Below, one piece after another: positions 7,527 to 17,067 of a stretch of 64,000 bases of DNA. Source of the DNA: an endosymbiont of unidentified scaly snail isolate Monju. Its GTDB lineage: Bacteria; Pseudomonadota; Gammaproteobacteria; Chromatiales; Chromatiaceae. The notes below the pieces were generated by a model, which saw nothing but the letters and a program-made list of their open reading frames with translations, was not told the DNA's origin and did not search any database. The DNA is taken from NCBI RefSeq assembly GCF_000801295.1, contig NZ_AP012978.1, positions 1,860,001 through 1,924,000 of the forward strand. Direction: 5' to 3'. The position numbers were made by a program, and so were the translations under genes. The number at the start of each line of letters is the position of its first letter. Position 1 is the stretch's first letter.

Positions 7527-9689
7527 TCAGTAACGTCGCGCGTACTTGCGCATCAGCCCGGGCACGTCCAGGATCAGAGCGATCTTGCCATCGCTGGTGA
7601 TGGTCGCCCCGGCCATGCCCTCCAGCCCTTGCAACAGCGCACCGAGCGGCTTGATGACCACTTCTTCCTGGCCGATCAGGAAATCCACCACCAGCCCGAC
7701 CTGTACCCCACCGACATTGACCACCACCACATGACCATTGTCCGCGGGCTGCCCCTGCATGGCGCCGTTGTTCACCAACCAGTTGCTCAGGTAGAACAGC
7801 GGCAAGGCGCGCCCACGCACCTGGATGGTCATCTGCCCATCCACCGTATGGGTACGCGACAGGTCCAGGTTGAAGATCTCGACCACGCTGCCCAGCGGCA
7901 ATGCGAAAGGCTGCTGTCCCAGCACCACCATGAGCGTCGGCAGGATAGCGAGCGTCAGCGGCAGCTTGATGGTGATCTTGCTGCCCTTGCCCTTTTCCGA
8001 ATCGATCTCGACGGTACCGTTGATCTGCGCGATCTTGGTCTTGACCACATCCATGCCCACCCCACGTCCGGAGGCATCCGATATCTCCTCCTTGGTCGAG
8101 AAGCCGGCATGGAAGATGAGGTTGTAACATTCCTTTTCATCGAGACGTGCCGCCGACTCGGCATCCATGATGCCCTTCTCGACGGCCTTGCGACGCAACA
8201 CCTCGGCATCCATCCCCTTGCCGTCGTCCTCGATGCACAACAGGATGTGGTCGCCCTCCTGCTCGGCCGACAGCACCACCTTGCCGCGCCGCGGCTTGCC
8301 GGCGGCCTCGCGCTCGTCCGGCATCTCGATGCCGTGATCCACGGCATTGCGCACCAGGTGCACCATGGGGTCGGCCAATGCCTCGACCAGGTTCTTGTCC
8401 AGGTCGGTGTCCTCGCCGCGCATCTCCAGGTCCACTTCCTTCTTCAGGCTGCGCGCCAGGTCGCGCACCACCCGGGGAAAGCGGCCGAACACCTTCTTGA
8501 TCGGTTGCATGCGGGTCTTCATCACCGCCAGTTGCAGATCAGAGGTCACCACGTCGAGGTTGCCGATGACGTTGCTCAGCTCCTCGTCGGCCATAGAGGT
8601 CTTGAGCAGCGACAGGCGGTTGCGCACCAGCACCAGCTCGCCGACCATGTTCATGATCTCGTCCAGGCGCTGGGTATCCACCCGGACCGAGGTCTCGCCG
8701 CTGGGGCGCGCCGGGGGCTTGGCCACCTTCTTTGGCGCGGCTGGCTTTTCGGAAGCGGGCGCCCGGGCCGCTGCTTTCTGCGGCTTCGCCTTCGGCTCGG
8801 CAGGCGCGACCGACTGCTCCGGCTTCGGCTCCTCCTTGGCAGGCGCGGCCTGCTTTGCCGCTTTCGGCTCCGCCTCGGTGGAGACCGCGGGTTTCTCCCT
8901 TGCCGGCGATGGCGCCGGGGCAGCCTGGCCCGGTGCCTGTGCATCGGCGGCCCGGGCCTCGCTCGTCACCGCCTTGTCCGGGTCGAACCGGCCGGGACCA
9001 TGCAACTGGTCGAGCAGGGCCTCGAACTCCTCTTCGGTGATCTCGTCACCGCCACCGACCACCGCGGCAGCCGCGTCGTCGCCCTGGGGAGCCTGGGGAG
9101 CCGGCGCAGCGGCGGCCCTGGATGGATCGAACCGACCGGGCCCGTGCAGCTCGTCGAGCAGGACCTCGAATTCCTCTTCGGTGATCTCTTCCGGGCTGGT
9201 GGCAGCCTGTGGCCTGGACGTTGCGGTCGCATCGGCCTGCGGAGCCGGCCTGGGCACCGGCTCGGGTTGCGCCTCGACGACCGGCTCGGGCGCCTCGTCT
9301 CCGGGCACCGCATAACGTTCGAGGCGCGCCAGCAACTCGGCATCGGCAGGCTCCGGCATCTCGCCGTTGCGCAGGTACTCCATGGCCGCATTGACCACGT
9401 CCAGCGCCTCGAGGATGGGATCCATCAGGTCCGGAGTCACCTTGCGCTCGCCCTGGCGCAGCAGGTTGAACACGTCTTCGGCTCGGTGGCAGATCTCGAC
9501 CAGCGGCTCGTTCGACAGGAATCCTGCACCACCCTTGATGGTATGAAAGCCGCGGAAGATGGCATTCAGCAGGTCCATGTCGTCCGGCTGGTGTTCCAGG
9601 TCCACCAGCTGTTCGCCGAGCTGTTCGACGATCTCGGCGGCCTCTACCAGGAAATCCTGGAGGATCTCGTCGTCTGCATCGAAGCTCAT
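7527..9689 (-). CDS. cheA: Chemotaxis histidine kinase CheA
   Basis: 720 residues. P1/HPt domain at the N-terminus with phospho-His49 (FRGFHTIKGGAGFL); a long Pro/Ala/Glu-rich linker (about 130-340) in place of a clear P2 domain; P3 dimerisation helices (VDTQRLDEIMNMVGELVLVRNRL); P4 ATPase with HLVRNAVDHGIE, DDGKGMD and GRGVGMDVV; and P5 CheW-like domain at the C-terminus. The linker holds two copies of a 22-residue motif (EITEEEFE...LLD-x-LHGPGRFDP) at residues 168-189 and 216-237. It phosphorylates CheY and CheB in response to receptor signals. Confidence 0.97.
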   Translation of the reverse strand: MSFDADDEILQDFLVEAAEIVEQLGEQLVDLEHQPDDMDLLNAIFRGFHTIKGGAGFLSNEPLVEICHRAEDVFNLLRQGERKVTPDLMDPILEALDVVNAAMEYLRNGEMPEPADAELLARLERYAVPGDEAPEPVVEAQPEPVPRPAPQADATATSRPQAATSPEEITEEEFEVLLDELHGPGRFDPSRAAAAPAPQAPQGDDAAAAVVGGGDEITEEEFEALLDQLHGPGRFDPDKAVTSEARAADAQAPGQAAPAPSPAREKPAVSTEAEPKAAKQAAPAKEEPKPEQSVAPAEPKAKPQKAAARAPASEKPAAPKKVAKPPARPSGETSVRVDTQRLDEIMNMVGELVLVRNRLSLLKTSMADEELSNVIGNLDVVTSDLQLAVMKTRMQPIKKVFGRFPRVVRDLARSLKKEVDLEMRGEDTDLDKNLVEALADPMVHLVRNAVDHGIEMPDEREAAGKPRRGKVVLSAEQEGDHILLCIEDDGKGMDAEVLRRKAVEKGIMDAESAARLDEKECYNLIFHAGFSTKEEISDASGRGVGMDVVKTKIAQINGTVEIDSEKGKGSKITIKLPLTLAILPTLMVVLGQQPFALPLGSVVEIFNLDLSRTHTVDGQMTIQVRGRALPLFYLSNWLVNNGAMQGQPADNGHVVVVNVGGVQVGLVVDFLIGQEEVVIKPLGALLQGLEGMAGATITSDGKIALILDVPGLMRKYARRY

Positions 9690-9692
9690 GTC

Positions 9693-10439
9693 TCAAAACC
9701 CCAAACTGGATAACAGGTCATCGACCTCGTCCTGACCAGACACCGCATCGCTCTTGTCCACGCCAGGCACCACCGGACCGGCGGCCTCGATATCGGGCCC
9801 GGCCGTTTCCTTTTCCGGACGGGCCTTGATGCCGTGCGCGCCCGAGAGGCGCACCAGCTCGACCAGCTTGCCTTCCACATCGCTCACCAGGTCGATGACC
9901 TTGCGGATGATCTGGCCGGTCAGATCCTGGTAGCCCTGGGCCATCAGCACCTCGGACAACTTGGCATGCAGGGCCTCGGAATTCTTCTGGGTGTCGCGCA
10001 AGAAGACCTCCAGCTCGCGGCTCATGGCGCGGAAGTCCTCGACGTTCATCTGCCGGGCCTTGAAGCGCTCCCAGAACTCGGCGAGTCGGCGCGAATCAGT
10101 GCGCAAGGTCTCCGCCAGTGGCATGGCCTGTTCGACGGCGTTGAGCGTGGTGTTGGCGGCTTCCTCGGTCAGCGAGATCACGTGGCGCAGGCGCTCGGCG
10201 GCGTCAGGCATCTCGGATTCGGCGATCTCGGCCAGACGGGCATCCATCATGAAACCCTTGATGGCATCGTGCAGTTCGCACGTCAGCCGGCCGACCTCCT
10301 GGAACAGCAGGCTGTCGCGGAAACCCGCGAGTTGCGCGATCACGTTCAGCGCTTCCTCTTCGCGACCTTCCTCGAGCCGGGCAACCAGGAGGCGCGCAAG
10401 CTCGAGCTTTTCGTCTTTTATTATTGCGGGATCACCCAT
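9693..10439 (-). CDS. cheZ: CheY-P phosphatase CheZ
   Basis: 248 residues, almost entirely helical. The catalytic segment YQDLTGQIIRKVIDLV contains the conserved acidic residue and Gln used to attack CheY phosphate. The extreme C-terminus DDLLSSLGF is the CheY-binding peptide, matching the E. coli ending. It shuts off the motor-switching signal. The gene lies between cheY and cheA, with 3 nt between its stop and the cheA start codon. Confidence 0.96.
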   Translation of the reverse strand: MGDPAIIKDEKLELARLLVARLEEGREEEALNVIAQLAGFRDSLLFQEVGRLTCELHDAIKGFMMDARLAEIAESEMPDAAERLRHVISLTEEAANTTLNAVEQAMPLAETLRTDSRRLAEFWERFKARQMNVEDFRAMSRELEVFLRDTQKNSEALHAKLSEVLMAQGYQDLTGQIIRKVIDLVSDVEGKLVELVRLSGAHGIKARPEKETAGPDIEAAGPVVPGVDKSDAVSGQDEVDDLLSSLGF

Positions 10440-10468
10440 GACGATTTCCTTGCGACACTCAGTGACGC

Positions 10469-10855
10469 TCAGGCCGCCACCCTCTCAAAGATCTTGTTGA
10501 TCTTCTCTTCCAGGGTGACCGCAGTGAACGGTTTGACCACATAGCCGTTCACGCCGGCCTGGGCTGCCTCGATGATCTGCTCGCGTTTCGACTCGGCGGT
10601 TACCATCAGGACCGGGAGGTGCTTGAGCTTCTCGTCGGCGCGGATCGCCTTGAGCAGATCGATCCCCTGCATGCCGGGCATGTTCCAGTCGGTGATCACG
10701 AAGTCGAAGTTGCCGTTCTGCAGCATCGGCAGGGCGGTGTTGCCGTCATCCGCTTCGGCGGTGTTGGTGAATCCGAGATCCCGCAACAGGTTCTTGATGA
10801 TGCGCCGCATCGTGGAAAAGTCGTCCACGATCAGGATCTTCATATTCTTGTCCAA
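10469..10855 (-). CDS. cheY: Chemotaxis response regulator CheY (TTG start)
   Basis: 128 residues, a single receiver domain. DD at 11-12, phospho-acceptor Asp56 (VITDWNMPG), Thr in VTAES and Lys in VKPFT are all present. The start is called at TTG 10855 because GGAGG lies 6 nt upstream, while the first ATG four codons later would be too far from it; the resulting [15 protein letters not shown]-terminus also agrees with remembered Vibrio CheY. Phosphorylated CheY binds FliM to switch flagellar rotation. A sigma-28 promoter lies 59 bp upstream. Confidence 0.96.
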   Translation of the reverse strand: MDKNMKILIVDDFSTMRRIIKNLLRDLGFTNTAEADDGNTALPMLQNGNFDFVITDWNMPGMQGIDLLKAIRADEKLKHLPVLMVTAESKREQIIEAAQAGVNGYVVKPFTAVTLEEKINKIFERVAA

Positions 10856-10913
10856 GGTAAACCTCCAGAGACAACGCTCGATTCAGTCGGTGTCGTTAAA
10901 TGACTCGATCCGC

Positions 10914-10940
10914 TTATCGGCCACGTGGGAAAAATGTTTA
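10914..10940 (-). promoter_or_regulatory. Sigma-28 (FliA) promoter for the cheY operon
   Basis: On the minus strand the sequence reads TAAA, 15 bases, GCCGATAA, which is the flagellar sigma-28 consensus in both boxes and in spacing. It lies in the only real gap between fliA and cheY. It would place cheY-cheZ-cheA-cheB-motCD-parC-cheW in the late flagellar class, dependent on FliA encoded immediately upstream. Confidence 0.88.
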
Positions 10941-10948
10941 GGAGGCGC

Positions 10949-11710
10949 TCAGTCGTCGCGCTCCAGCCACTCGTGCAGCCGAGAGCGCAGGCGGATCGCG
11001 GCCTGGCTGTGGATCTGGCAGACCCGCGATTCGCTCACACCCAGCACCTGGCCGATCTCGCGCAGGTTGAGTTCCTCGTCGTAGTACAGGGCGATCACCA
11101 GCCGTTCGCGTTCCGGCAGACTGGCGATGGCCTCGGCCAGCGCCTCCTGGAAGCGTGACTTCTCCAACCCCTTGAGCGGTCCGTCGAACAAGGCATTGCG
11201 CTGCTGGCGAGCACTCTCCTCGACACCACCGGGCACCACCTCGCTGAACTCGCACAGCTTGTCATAGCTGAAGATGCGCGCGCCCGAGGCATCGGCGAGG
11301 ATCTGGTGATATTCCTCGAGACTCATGTCGAGCGCCTCGGCCACCTCCACGTCGCGCGCATCCCGTCCCTCGGCATGTTCGATCTCGCGCATCACCCGCG
11401 CCACCTCGCGCGCCTTGCGGTGCACCGAACGCGGCGTCCAGTCGGAACGACGGATCTCGTCGAGCATGGCACCACGGATGCGGATGCCCGCGTAGGTCTC
11501 GAAGCTGGCGCCTTGGCTGGCGTCGTAATTGGCCCCGGCCTCGAGCAGGCCGATCATCCCGACCTGGATCAAGTCCTCCACCTGCACCGAAGGCGGCAGG
11601 CGGTTCATCAGGTGATAGGCAATTCGCTTGACCAGGGACGCATGCCGGGTCACCAGGTCATCCTGGGCGTTGGTCTTGCCCGTTTCGCTATAGGTCGCCA
11701 GGCTGGTCAT
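10949..11710 (-). CDS. fliA: Flagellar RNA polymerase sigma factor FliA (sigma-28)
   Basis: 253 residues. Region 2 (VTRHASLVKRIAYHLMNRLPPSVQVEDLIQVGMIGLLEA), region 3 and region 4 (LPERERLVIALYYDEELNLREIGQVLGVSESRVCQIHSQA) are all complete. It directs transcription of late flagellar and chemotaxis genes and is itself normally held by FlgM, which is not in the window. Its ATG overlaps the flhG stop by 4 nt, so it is made from the flhA-flhF-flhG transcript; the cheY promoter just downstream fits it. Confidence 0.96.
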   Translation of the reverse strand: MTSLATYSETGKTNAQDDLVTRHASLVKRIAYHLMNRLPPSVQVEDLIQVGMIGLLEAGANYDASQGASFETYAGIRIRGAMLDEIRRSDWTPRSVHRKAREVARVMREIEHAEGRDARDVEVAEALDMSLEEYHQILADASGARIFSYDKLCEFSEVVPGGVEESARQQRNALFDGPLKGLEKSRFQEALAEAIASLPERERLVIALYYDEELNLREIGQVLGVSESRVCQIHSQAAIRLRSRLHEWLERDD

Positions 11711-12573
11711 GGCGCCACCTCCCCGTATTCACTGGAAAACTGAATGAGTCGTTCGACAAAAAACTGCACCTGTCCGCTGGCCCCCTTGGGCTGGGGCCAG
11801 GACTCGACCTTGCGGGCCAGGTTGCGGAAACCCTGGGCCACCCGCGAACGCGGGAAGGCCTGCACCACCGGGCGCTGCACACGCACTGCCTTGCGCAGGC
11901 TCTCATCCATCGGCAGCGCGCCCATGAAACTGAGCATCACATCCAGGTAGCGGTCAGTGACACGGCACATCTTGTTGTAGAGATCGCGCCCCTCCTGCGC
12001 GCTGCGCACCATGTTGGCGAGGATGCGGAAGCGGTAGTGGCCGTAGTCTCGGTTGAGCAGCTTGATGATGGCGTAGGCATCGGTGATCGAGGCCGGCTCG
12101 TCGCACACCACCACAATGATCTCGTGCGAGGCGCGCGAGAAGCTCAGCACCGTGTCGGAGATGCCGGCGGCGGTGTCCACGATCAGGGTGTCGATGTCAG
12201 CCGCCATGTCGGAGAAGGCACGGATCAATCCCGTGTGCTCGCGCGGCCCCATCTCCGACAGCGCCTGGATGCCGGAGGCACCGGGGACCACCTTGAGACC
12301 GGACGCCCCCTCGATCACCACTTCCTCCAGGCTGCGCTCGCCGCGCAGCACGTGCGAGATGTCGAACTCCGGGTGGAGACCCAACACCACATCGATGTTG
12401 GCCAGGCCCAGATCGGCATCCAGCAGCATCACCCGGTGCCCCATCTCGCACAGCGCCACACCGAGGTTGACCGAGACGTTGGTCTTGCCCACTCCCCCCT
12501 TGCCACCGGTCACTGCAATCGCGCGTACCGGGCCGGGAGCCACCATGCGGCGCAGGCCGCTGGCCTGGTCCAT
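11707..12573 (-). CDS. flhG: Flagellar number regulator FlhG (FleN), MinD-like ATPase
   Basis: 288 residues from the ATG at 12573 (MDQASGLRRMV), the form I expect for FlhG/FleN N-termini; an upstream ATG at 12594 inside the flhF end is possible. The N-terminal DQAxGLR motif, which activates FlhF, is followed by the deviant Walker A GGKGGVGKT, LLDADLGLANIDVVLGL, and Walker B LIVDTAAG. Polar flagellates use it to limit flagellar number and, in Pseudomonas, to restrain FleQ. It lies between flhF and fliA, as is usual. Confidence 0.94.
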   Translation of the reverse strand: MDQASGLRRMVAPGPVRAIAVTGGKGGVGKTNVSVNLGVALCEMGHRVMLLDADLGLANIDVVLGLHPEFDISHVLRGERSLEEVVIEGASGLKVVPGASGIQALSEMGPREHTGLIRAFSDMAADIDTLIVDTAAGISDTVLSFSRASHEIIVVVCDEPASITDAYAIIKLLNRDYGHYRFRILANMVRSAQEGRDLYNKMCRVTDRYLDVMLSFMGALPMDESLRKAVRVQRPVVQAFPRSRVAQGFRNLARKVESWPQPKGASGQVQFFVERLIQFSSEYGEVAP

Positions 12574-12580
12574 GTCACCT

Positions 12581-13777
12581 TCAGACGCGAGCATTGGCAC
12601 GGCCCCCCTTGTAGGACAGGGCAAGATAGGTTGGATCGCATTCGCCGGGATGCCGTTCGAGCAGCTCGGCGGCACGCTCGACCAGGGGCATGGCGCGCGC
12701 CGCCTGCAAATCTTCGGGCACGCGCTGGCCGTCGGCCAGCCAGGCCAGCGGCAGGCCGGCGTGGATCACCGCCGAGATCGCTGCACCCAGGCTGCCGGCC
12801 TCATCCAGTTTGGTGAGCATGCAGGCGTCCGGACGACAGGCCGAGAACAGCGCCACCGCGCGTTCCAGCGCCGCGCCCTCGGTGGTCGCCGACAGAGTGA
12901 GCAGGGTGGTGAGCCGGGAGCCGGCAGCCTGCAGGGTCTCGATCTGCAACTCGAAACGCTCACTGTCACTGCCCATGCCGGCGGTGTCGATGAGGATCAA
13001 CCGCCGGTCAGACAGCGAGTCGATGGCATCGCGCATGCTGTCGGGATCGTCAGCAGTGCGCACGGGCACGTTGAGGATACGGCCGTAGGTATGCAGCTGG
13101 TCGCGCGCGCCGATGCGGAAGTTGTCGGTACTGATCAGGCCGATGTTGCGATGGCCGTGGCGCAGCGCAAAACGTGCCGCGATCTTGGCGATGCTGGTGG
13201 TCTTGCCCACGCCGGTCGGCCCCACCAGGGCGAGCACGCCACCGCGCTCGAGGATGCCCTGGTCGCAGGTGGGGATCTCGCCGGCAAGCAGGAACAGGGC
13301 CTTGCGCCAGGCCTGTGTCGGCTCTTCGATATCAGCCACACGCTGCAACAGGTCCTGCGCCAGGTCGGCCGCCAGCCCCAGGCGCATCAGCTTCTCGAAC
13401 AGGGCCTGTGCCTGCGGGGCACGCTGCCCGAGATCGTGCCAGCTCATGCTCGCCAGCTCGGCCTGCAACCAGCGCCGCAGGTTCTGCATCTCCTCGCGCA
13501 TGGCCTGGAGTTCGTCGTGCTCTGCCGGACGAGGATCGCTGGCGGCAGGCGCTTGCCGGCGTCCCCGTGGGATCTGCCCGGTCGATGTCCCCCGCCGCGC
13601 GGCAGGGGGCGTTGCGGTCTCGACGTCCGCCTCGCTCACCAGGTCCACCGCAGCGGTGAGTTCTACGCCTTCGTCGGTGCTCTTGTTGGAGAGGATGACC
13701 GCATCCTCGCCGAGGGTCTCGCGTACCATGCGCAACGCCTGGCGCATGTCCGGTGCCACGAATCGCTTTATCTTCAT
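12581..13777 (-). CDS. flhF: Flagellar placement GTPase FlhF (SRP-type)
   Basis: 398 residues. N-terminal B domain (MKIKRFVAPDMRQALRMVRETLGEDAVILSN), a Pro/Arg linker, an N domain of helices, and the SRP-like G domain with P-loop LVGPTGVGKTTSIAKIA, DNFRIGA, LIDTAGMG and MLTKLDEAGSLG. It marks the flagellar pole and recruits early basal-body parts in polar flagellates. Together with flhG it argues for polar flagellation. Confidence 0.96.
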   Translation of the reverse strand: MKIKRFVAPDMRQALRMVRETLGEDAVILSNKSTDEGVELTAAVDLVSEADVETATPPAARRGTSTGQIPRGRRQAPAASDPRPAEHDELQAMREEMQNLRRWLQAELASMSWHDLGQRAPQAQALFEKLMRLGLAADLAQDLLQRVADIEEPTQAWRKALFLLAGEIPTCDQGILERGGVLALVGPTGVGKTTSIAKIAARFALRHGHRNIGLISTDNFRIGARDQLHTYGRILNVPVRTADDPDSMRDAIDSLSDRRLILIDTAGMGSDSERFELQIETLQAAGSRLTTLLTLSATTEGAALERAVALFSACRPDACMLTKLDEAGSLGAAISAVIHAGLPLAWLADGQRVPEDLQAARAMPLVERAAELLERHPGECDPTYLALSYKGGRANARV

Positions 13778-13816
13778 GCCATCTGGCCCCTGTCTGCTGC
13801 GGGGCCCGCGGCCCCG

Positions 13817-15913
13817 TTAACCCTGTGCCGGATCCCGTCCGATGGTGTGGATCACCTGGATCTTCCGGTTATCCGGTATCTCGTTGTAGGAGAGGACGTG
13901 CATCCCGGGCACGCTCTGGCGGACGAAGCGGGCCATCCAGGGACGGATCGCCGCGGCCACCAGGAGGATCGCTGCCTGCCCGTTCATCTCCTGCTGTCGC
14001 GCCGCGTCGGCCAGCGCCACCTGGATCTGTTCGAGCAGACCGGGTTCGATCCCGGCACTGTCTTCTCCTGCGCTCGTCAATGCCTGTTGCAAGAGGCGTT
14101 CCAATCCCGGCTCGAGCACGATGACAGGAATTTCTTCCACGTTTCCAGCGACTTGCTGGACGATGGCCCGGCTCAGGGCGACCCGCACGGCGGCGGTCAG
14201 GGCGTCGGCATCCTGACTCCGGGGGGCCTCCTCCGCCAGGGTTTCGGCGATGGTGCGGATGTCGCGGATGCTCACGTGCTCGGCGAGCAGGTTCTGCAAC
14301 ACGCGCAGCACCGTGGTCAGGGGCAGCAGCTTGGGCACCAGGTCCTCGACCAGCTTGGGCGCGACCTGCGCCAGGTTGTCGAGCAGTTGCTGTACTTCCT
14401 CGTGGCCGAGCAGCTCATGGGCATGACGCTGCAACAGCTCGCTCAGGTGAGTGGCGACCACGGTGCTGGCATCGACCACGGTGTAGCCGAGGGTCTGCGC
14501 GTGATCGCGTTGCGCGGGATCGATCCATACCGCCTCCAGGCCGAAGGCCGGATCGGTCGTGGGTGTGCCCTGCAGTTCGCCAAACACCTTGCCGGGATTG
14601 ATCGCCAGTTCGCGATCGGGGAAGACCTCGGCCTCACCCACCGGCAGCCCATGCAGGCTGATACGGTAGGCATTGGGTCCGAGATCGAGGTTGTCGCGGA
14701 TGTGCACCGGCTGAATCAGGAAACCCAGTTCCTGCGACAGTTTCTTGCGCACACCCTTGATGCGGTTCATGAGCTGACCACCCTGGCTGCGATCGACCAG
14801 CGGGATCAGGCGGTAACCAACCTCGAGGCCGATGATGTCCACCGGCTGCACGTCGTCCCAACTCAGCTCGCGGGTCTCGGACGACTCGGACTCCACCGGC
14901 ACCGGCAGCTCGTTCTCGTCCACCGTCTCGGGTTGCGCCTGGCGTCGCGCCACCATCCAGGCGGTCCCGCCCAGGGTCCCGCCGAGCAGCAGGAACACCA
15001 GGTTGGGCATGCCGGGGATCAGACCCAGCATGCCGATGATGCCGGCGGCGATGCCCAGCGCGCGCGGATTGTCCACCAGTTGCTTGCCGACCTGGCTGCC
15101 CATGTCCTCGGAACTCGAGACCCGGGTGACGATGATCGCCGCAGCGGTGGACAGCAGCAGCGAGGGGATCTGCGCGACCAGGCCGTCGCCGATGGTCAGC
15201 AATACGTAGTTGTGCAGCGCCGTGCCCATGTCCAGGCCGTGCTGTCCCATGCCGATGGCCAGCCCACCGACGATGTTGATCAGCAGGATCAGGATGCCGG
15301 CGATCGCATCACCACGCACAAACTTGGAGGCACCGTCCATGGCACCGTAGAAATCGGCCTCGCGGGTCACGTCCTCACGCCGGCGACGCGCCTCGTCCTG
15401 GTCGATCAGCCCGGCATTGAGATCCGCGTCGATGGCCATCTGCTTGCCCGGCATGGCGTCCAGGGTGAAACGTGCGGAGACCTCGGAGACCCGGCCCGCA
15501 CCCTTGGTCACCACCACGAAGTTGATGATCACCAGGATCATGAACACCACCAGACCGACCGCGTAGTTGCCCCCGATGACAAAGGCACCGAAGGCCTCGA
15601 TCACCTTGCCGGCGGCATCCCCGCCGTTGTGGCCCTCGAGCAGCACGACCCGGGTGGAGGCCACGTTGAGCGCCAGACGCAGTAGGGTGGCGACCAGCAG
15701 GATGGAGGGAAAGAGCCCGAAATCCAGTGGGCGCAGGGCATAGACCACCACCAGCAGCACTACCAGCGACAGCGCGATGTTGAAGGTGAAGAACAGGTCG
15801 AGCAGAAAGGGCGGCAGCGGCAGGACGATCATCGCCAGCAGCATCAGGATGACCAGGGGCGCCCCCAGGCCGCGCGCGCCGACCTGTTTCATGTTGGCGA
15901 GTATCGCTTCCAT
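13817..15913 (-). CDS. flhA: Flagellar type III export protein FlhA
   Basis: 698 residues, the usual size. About eight transmembrane helices in the first 330 residues with the highly conserved FHIPEP-type stretches (LALNVASTRVVLLEGH, FDAFVIGG-like FGAFVIGGNYAVGLVVFMILVIINFVVVTKGAGRVSEVSARFTLDAMPGKQMAIDADLNAG), then a soluble C-terminal domain forming the nonameric export ring. It forms the core proton-driven export gate with FlhB, FliP, FliQ and FliR. Confidence 0.98.
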   Translation of the reverse strand: MEAILANMKQVGARGLGAPLVILMLLAMIVLPLPPFLLDLFFTFNIALSLVVLLVVVYALRPLDFGLFPSILLVATLLRLALNVASTRVVLLEGHNGGDAAGKVIEAFGAFVIGGNYAVGLVVFMILVIINFVVVTKGAGRVSEVSARFTLDAMPGKQMAIDADLNAGLIDQDEARRRREDVTREADFYGAMDGASKFVRGDAIAGILILLINIVGGLAIGMGQHGLDMGTALHNYVLLTIGDGLVAQIPSLLLSTAAAIIVTRVSSSEDMGSQVGKQLVDNPRALGIAAGIIGMLGLIPGMPNLVFLLLGGTLGGTAWMVARRQAQPETVDENELPVPVESESSETRELSWDDVQPVDIIGLEVGYRLIPLVDRSQGGQLMNRIKGVRKKLSQELGFLIQPVHIRDNLDLGPNAYRISLHGLPVGEAEVFPDRELAINPGKVFGELQGTPTTDPAFGLEAVWIDPAQRDHAQTLGYTVVDASTVVATHLSELLQRHAHELLGHEEVQQLLDNLAQVAPKLVEDLVPKLLPLTTVLRVLQNLLAEHVSIRDIRTIAETLAEEAPRSQDADALTAAVRVALSRAIVQQVAGNVEEIPVIVLEPGLERLLQQALTSAGEDSAGIEPGLLEQIQVALADAARQQEMNGQAAILLVAAAIRPWMARFVRQSVPGMHVLSYNEIPDNRKIQVIHTIGRDPAQG

Positions 15914-15930
15914 CGCTTCAATCCTGTGGT

Positions 15931-17064
15931 TCAGTCATGCCGGAAGTCCTCCGGCACCGGGAAGTCTTCCGGCGGCTGCGGCGGCTCGCCGCCCTCCTCG
16001 CGCCAGGCGCGAAGCTGGAACACGTAGGCCAGCAGTTGCGCCACAGCCAGGAACAGCTGCGCCGGGATGGTCTCGTTCAGTTCGGTATGGAAATAGATGG
16101 CGCGCGCCAGTACCGGCGCCTCGATTATCGGGATGGCATGGGCGTCGCCGATCTCGCGGATCTGCGCTGCGACCAGGTCCTTGCCCTTGGCGATCAGCAG
16201 GGGCGCGCGCATGCGCTCCGGGTCGTAGCGCAATGCCACCGCGTAGTGGGTCGGGTTGGTGACAATGACATCGGCCTTGGGCACCTCCTGCATCATGCGC
16301 CGCTGCGCCATCTCGCGCTGCAACTGGCGGATGCGCCCGCGCACCTCGGGCCGCCCCTCGGTCTCCTTCATCTCGTCGCGCACTTCCTGCAAGGTCATCT
16401 TCAGTTCCTTCTTGTGCTGCCAGAGCTGGAAGGGCACGTCGATGATCGCCATCAGGATCATGGTCGAAGCGATCAGCAGCGCGGCCCAGCCGACCAGTGA
16501 CAGTCCCTCGACCAACGCCTGCCCGGGGTCGTGGCTGCCCAGGCCCAGGATATCGTCGCGCCAGGCCCAGAGCACCCAGGCGGTGACCAGGGACACCAGC
16601 AGGAACTTGGCCAGCGACTTGAGCAGCTCCATCAGCCCCTTGGGGCCGAAGATGCGCTTGAGCCCCTTGATGGGATCGAGCTTGGAGAACTTGGGCTGCA
16701 TCGCCTCGATACTCAGGTTGAAGCCCCCGAGCGCCACCGAGGCGGCGATGGCCACCACCATCATCACCGCGAAAAAGGGAGCCAGCATGAGCAGGGCATC
16801 CTGGATGGCGGTGACCAGGTGCGCCAGCAGGGCGTGGGGATCGAACACGTCCGCACGGCGCAACGCCAGGTGCTGGCGAAACTGGGCCTGGAAGCCACTG
16901 CCGAAGTGCCCGCCCATGAGCATCATGGTGGCCACGCCCACCAGGGTGAGCGCCGCGGTGTTGAGCTCGCGCGAACGCGGCACCTGCCCCTTCTTGCGCG
17001 CATCGTTCAGGCGCTTGGATGTGGGGTCGTGCGACTTCTCCTGGCCGTCCTGGTTCTCCGCCAT
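15931..17064 (-). CDS. flhB: Flagellar export switch protein FlhB
   Basis: 377 residues. The N-terminus EKSHDPTSKRLNDARKKGQVPRS is the family signature, followed by four transmembrane helices and a cytoplasmic domain with the autocleavage site NPTH at residues 270-273 (VIVTNPTHYAVAL). Self-cleavage between N and P changes export specificity from rod/hook to filament substrates. The ruler FliK that triggers this is not in the window. The tail after residue 350 is acidic and Pro-rich. Confidence 0.97.
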   Translation of the reverse strand: MAENQDGQEKSHDPTSKRLNDARKKGQVPRSRELNTAALTLVGVATMMLMGGHFGSGFQAQFRQHLALRRADVFDPHALLAHLVTAIQDALLMLAPFFAVMMVVAIAASVALGGFNLSIEAMQPKFSKLDPIKGLKRIFGPKGLMELLKSLAKFLLVSLVTAWVLWAWRDDILGLGSHDPGQALVEGLSLVGWAALLIASTMILMAIIDVPFQLWQHKKELKMTLQEVRDEMKETEGRPEVRGRIRQLQREMAQRRMMQEVPKADVIVTNPTHYAVALRYDPERMRAPLLIAKGKDLVAAQIREIGDAHAIPIIEAPVLARAIYFHTELNETIPAQLFLAVAQLLAYVFQLRAWREEGGEPPQPPEDFPVPEDFRHD

Positions 17065-17067
17065 GTC

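Noticed and set aside
5706-9713. A 1335-codon plus-strand open frame opposite motC-cheB-cheA
   Set aside because: It is an antisense shadow: the codon bias of the GC-rich minus-strand genes removes stops from this frame. Its product is His/Gln/Leu-rich without domains, while the minus strand carries perfect MotC, CheB and CheA.
12083-15685. A 1200-codon plus-strand open frame opposite flhG-flhF-flhA
   Set aside because: Also a shadow frame of conserved flagellar genes, with no ribosome site or family motifs.
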